A stretch of DNA of 64,000 bases, from contig OX387187.1 of NCBI GenBank assembly GCA_947561395.2, positions 39,661,829 through 39,725,828 on the forward strand, read 5' to 3'. The notes beneath the pieces are model-generated. The model had not been told where the DNA came from, did not search any database, and worked only from the letters and a program-made list of their open reading frames with translations. Source of the DNA: Buxus sempervirens (taxonomy: Eukaryota; Streptophyta; Magnoliopsida; Buxales; Buxaceae). Position numbers and translations under genes: made by a program. Shown in pieces: positions 61,215-64,000 of this stretch (the stretch's first letter is position 1; every line of letters starts with the position of its first letter).

Positions 61215-61627
61215 AACCCGCAGAGAATCCATAAGTGAAACCATTCCAGGTTATAATATAAATCCAGCAATAATAATGAGAAATTAAACATCAGTTCAAT
61301 AATTGTGCATATAACCATTTTTTGAAGTTCAATAGTTTGGTTTGGCTGACTCCCAACTAATTGTTTATAATAACAATTTCTACTAATTTCTATAGTTTGC
61401 TGCAATATGTGGATCTGAATTGACACTAGAACAATTCTGATGGAATAATAATAATAAACTAGTACTTAAATTATGCTCAGGAAACCCAACCTCAATTTGC
61501 AGAAACTTTATCTCTAGTCTTTAAAATTTTATCACAAAATCATTCACATTATGCTATCGATTTCTTCTCCTTAATAATTCTAACAAATTGGAGATTGATT
61601 AAATCTAAATTTTGCTGATTTGGAAGC
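61215..61627 (-). mobile_element. Probable continuation of LTR E3
   Basis: Non-coding AT-rich sequence between the right duplication of element B and the start of LTR A3. As B inserted into E3, this should be E3's remaining part; homology was not followed base by base. Confidence 0.45.
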
Positions 61628-61730
61628 TGTAGACACCCCAAATTACACTACAGAATGAGAAAATAATAAAAACATATAATTAGAGCTTAAAACAGGTCAA
61701 AAATGCATAAAAACTGACTAAGCAGACTTT

Positions 61731-61860
61731 GCCCGTATTTCCTTCACGGGCCCGTCGCGCCCGAAAATTCTCTACGGTCAGGCGCGCCCGTAATAACTAT
61801 ACGGTCACCATTGAACCGTAGTGCATTCACGGTCACTAAAGACACGTGCGAGTTTTGTCC
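61731..61860. repeat. Hairpin array with GCCCGT/ACGGGC and CTACGGTC/ACCGTAG arms (A3)
   Basis: Four or five overlapping inverted repeats about 200-300 bp upstream of TATA; the stem word resembles that of LTR D rather than those of A1 or A2. Confidence 0.7.
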
Positions 61861-62034
61861 TTCTCTCGATTTCCGAGCTTTATCTTTAGTCCAATATATC
61901 TTTAAATGAGCGAATTACGTATTTTATTCGCTGAAGCCATCTTGGTTGGCTATGGATGGGCATGATCTTGTATTTAACTCAAAATGAAACTCTATCTTGC
62001 CAAACTCTGGACCAACCTTACCCCTGTGCTTGCC

Positions 62035-62043
62035 TATAAATAG
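62035..62043 (+). promoter_or_regulatory. TATA box of A3 LTR
   Basis: TATAAATAG in tgcctataaatagagg. Confidence 0.75.
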
Positions 62044-62260
62044 AGGTGATATTCTTAAGCTGAGGGCCACGAAAATTTGAAGTCCAAGGAATTCTAAGAA
62101 GCTCCAAGAGAAGAGAAGAACTCCTGCTGCTCTGCTTGCTCAATCCAAGTAAGTTCCTTTTCCCTTTTATATTCTGTTTTCAATTCTAGATGTAATAGGA
62201 ACATCTCTATTGCTGTAGAATAAGGCCATCTTTTTTATCTTGTATTCCTAAACTTGCCTC

Positions 62261-62492
62261 TAAGTACCTCAAGAGTCTCTCTAGCCGTAAAACGTGAACA
62301 GAGAGCTAGGGGAAAAGAGAACAGGTGGATCCCTAGAATAGGACCCCATATCTGTTTTTCTCTTTTTCTAGAATAAAGCCTTTGATTGTGTTTGTGTAAC
62401 CAAACCTATCTCTAAGTACCTCAAGAATCCTCTCTAGCCGTAAAACGTGAAGAGCGAGCTAGGGGAAAAGAGAACAGGTGGATCCGTAGGGT
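62261..62492 (+). repeat. Tandem duplication of the conserved LTR block (A3)
   Basis: Two copies, about 152 bp apart, of taagtacctcaaga... containing CTAGCCGTAAAACGTGAA and gggaaaagagaacaggtgg. A1 and A2 have one copy. Confidence 0.85.
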
Positions 62493-63438
62493 AGACCCCC
62501 ATGTGCTCTAATCTGTGAGATGGGGCTGCTTTAAATATCCTGATCATGTTTTAATTGTTTTTATGATATATCTGAATGAATAACATGAATCTATGATGTT
62601 TATAGCATGAGATCCCCACTTTTTGATAAAATTTTGATTTTCCACCCTTTTGCACCTACAGCACTGTTTTCGTGATTTTAGGCTAAGATCTTGGATTTAT
62701 CATGATCAATATGGTAGATCTAAATCCAAAAGCCTGAAAGTAAATTCTAGGATTTCATGATGGTTTTTAAATCGTTTTTCATTATTGAGAGAAGACCCTA
62801 CGGTCTAAGTTCTCCCCTTTTGATGTTCTTCATCAAAGTGGGTATTTTTGGTTTTGATTTTCAGATTTAATGTGAAATTTGTGCTATATCTATGTCCTGG
62901 ACTGTTCAAGTTCAATTTTGAAATATTTTATAAAAATCATATTTTTCTAGATTTCTAGAATTTGACTTCAAGCCAGATTTTTGGATTTTTCACTTTAAAT
63001 TGATTTTATTTGATTTCATCTCAATTTTATTTTGATCATGAAACCCTAAGAATGGTATGATCATATTTGAAAGTTCTGGATCAATTAGACTATTCATATG
63101 AAAAAACCATACAATTTTGTCCTTTTTGTGATTTTTCATGAATTTTATAGCAAGCCTTTTTTTCTTTGAAAAACATGAACAATACCTGGCAACCACCTTG
63201 CGTGGATGAATAGGGGTGCCTAACACCTTCCCCTGTTCATAACCTAATCCCCTTAACCATCTCTGGTTGTTTTTTTTTAGGAGGGTTATTTTTACCCTAA
63301 AATTGCCTTTTGTGCTTATTTAATATTTTGGTGTCCATTCACACCTAAATTGAATGGTGGTGACTCTTTGTTTTATTTGATCCCGTGTGATGATGAGGAA
63401 GTCAATTGGAAAATTGATTTTTTCCCATGTCTCACAAC

Positions 63439-63456
63439 TGGCGACTCCACTGGGGA
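63439..63456 (+). other. Primer-binding site of element A3
   Basis: TGGCGACTCCACTGGGGA, two bases after the LTR. Confidence 0.85.
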
Positions 63457-64000
63457 CACGAGGATTTGAGCCTTTTGGTGTTTGTTCATGTTTTTGATTT
63501 TTGGATTTGCTTGCTATTTTCTGTTCTTAAGCATGTTGGGTATGTTTTAAATCTGAATTATTGCTTAATAATTCATGGGGGTAGAAACATGCTTAATTTT
63601 GATATATAGGATTGTTTCTACAAACATGCATAGGGGAAGTCCGTTTACTGAACCATGTTTATTTCTTGCTATATTTTTATAATAGCATGTTTTAATTTTC
63701 AGCATGATCTCCATGATGATTTTTGGTGTATAACATGATCATATGTTTACATGATTCGATGATTTTTTATGAGCATGTTTTAGGTGCTATAGGATTGCTG
63801 TATTTTACTTGTTTATTTTAAATATGCTTTCCTATTATGCCTTGGTTTGTTTATGCATGGCTACGAAAAGAGTGGCAAGGGTTTGGGACGTTGTGAATGC
63901 ACCATATTTTTACAATGCACTGTGCACATTTTATTTTTTTACACAGCCTACCCTTAACCTATAGGAAGTTGAACCTGAATGTGTATAGCTTGGCGCAACG
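63457..64000 (+). mobile_element. 5' internal leader of element A3
   Basis: AT-rich non-coding leader with repeated 'gcatgtttta'-like words, inversely homologous to 1-970. Runs off the window. Confidence 0.7.

Larger units (their letters stand above)
61628..63436 (+). mobile_element. 5' LTR of element A3 (1.8 kb)
   Basis: TGTAGACACCCCAAATTACAC... to ...ATGTCTCACA, then ac and the PBS. Contents: hairpin array with CCCGTA/ACGGTC arms (61731-61860), TATA (62035-62043), conserved block in two copies (62261-62343 and 62413-62492), U5 hairpin and 9-mer-like TGGTGACTC (63335-63366). The element continues beyond the window. Confidence 0.9.

Overview
This window is plant nuclear DNA, most likely from a eudicot. 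It shows introns with plant-type splice sites, a five-exon expansin-like gene, a BDA1-type ankyrin gene, Helitron ends and a dense nest of LTR retrotransposons. There is no bacterial-style operon, ribosome-binding site, tRNA or rRNA gene. The species cannot be fixed from the sequence alone. About four fifths of the window is LTR-retroelement DNA, and only one gene (expansin-like B, 37978-39262) looks intact.

Layout. 1-990: internal 5' end of a minus-strand Tat/Ogre-type element (A1) with its primer-binding site (PBS) and 5' LTR (991-3322), inserted in an older minus-strand LTR piece (3323-5480). 5481-8703: 3' end of another element (A2) with polypurine tract and LTR. 8959-9881: ankyrin-repeat gene remnant. 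11234-15832: first exon of a spinster-like MFS transporter, split by a 4.3-kb solo LTR (11459-15777, target duplication GAGAC) and carrying a 2-nt frameshift. 16811-31812: complete element C (duplication CTATA), with a nested solo LTR (about 19455-22872, duplication GTACT), a decayed gag and no pol. 32029-36549: Helitron-type 3' terminus and a 4.4-kb segment bracketed by 61-bp direct repeats. 37869-39452: expansin-like B gene with TATA box and poly(A) signals. 40951-41922: Helitron-type 5' end. 41923-47736: two minus-strand LTRs of another family (E2, E3), the first split by solo LTR D (43617-46015, duplication GTTAG). 47737-61209: complete element B (duplication CAATG), gag-only and without pol. 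61628-64000: plus-strand 5' LTR, PBS and internal start of element A3.

Elements A, B, C and D share an architecture. Their termini are alike, and where a PBS is visible it is TGGCGACTC(T/C)(A/G)CTGGGGA, the class reported for Tat/Ogre elements (tRNA-Arg). All nine complete LTRs also carry a second PBS-like 9-mer inside U5, placed on or right after a small hairpin. The stem sequence differs between families while pairing is mostly kept, with one A:T to G:C exchange and one G-U pair. In addition, most LTRs carry clusters of short CCG/CGG-cored inverted repeats, often close to the TATA box, each family with its own stem word. These two structural signals are the least explained and most interesting features. 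B and C look like non-autonomous gag-carrying elements that would need a partner's reverse transcriptase and integrase.
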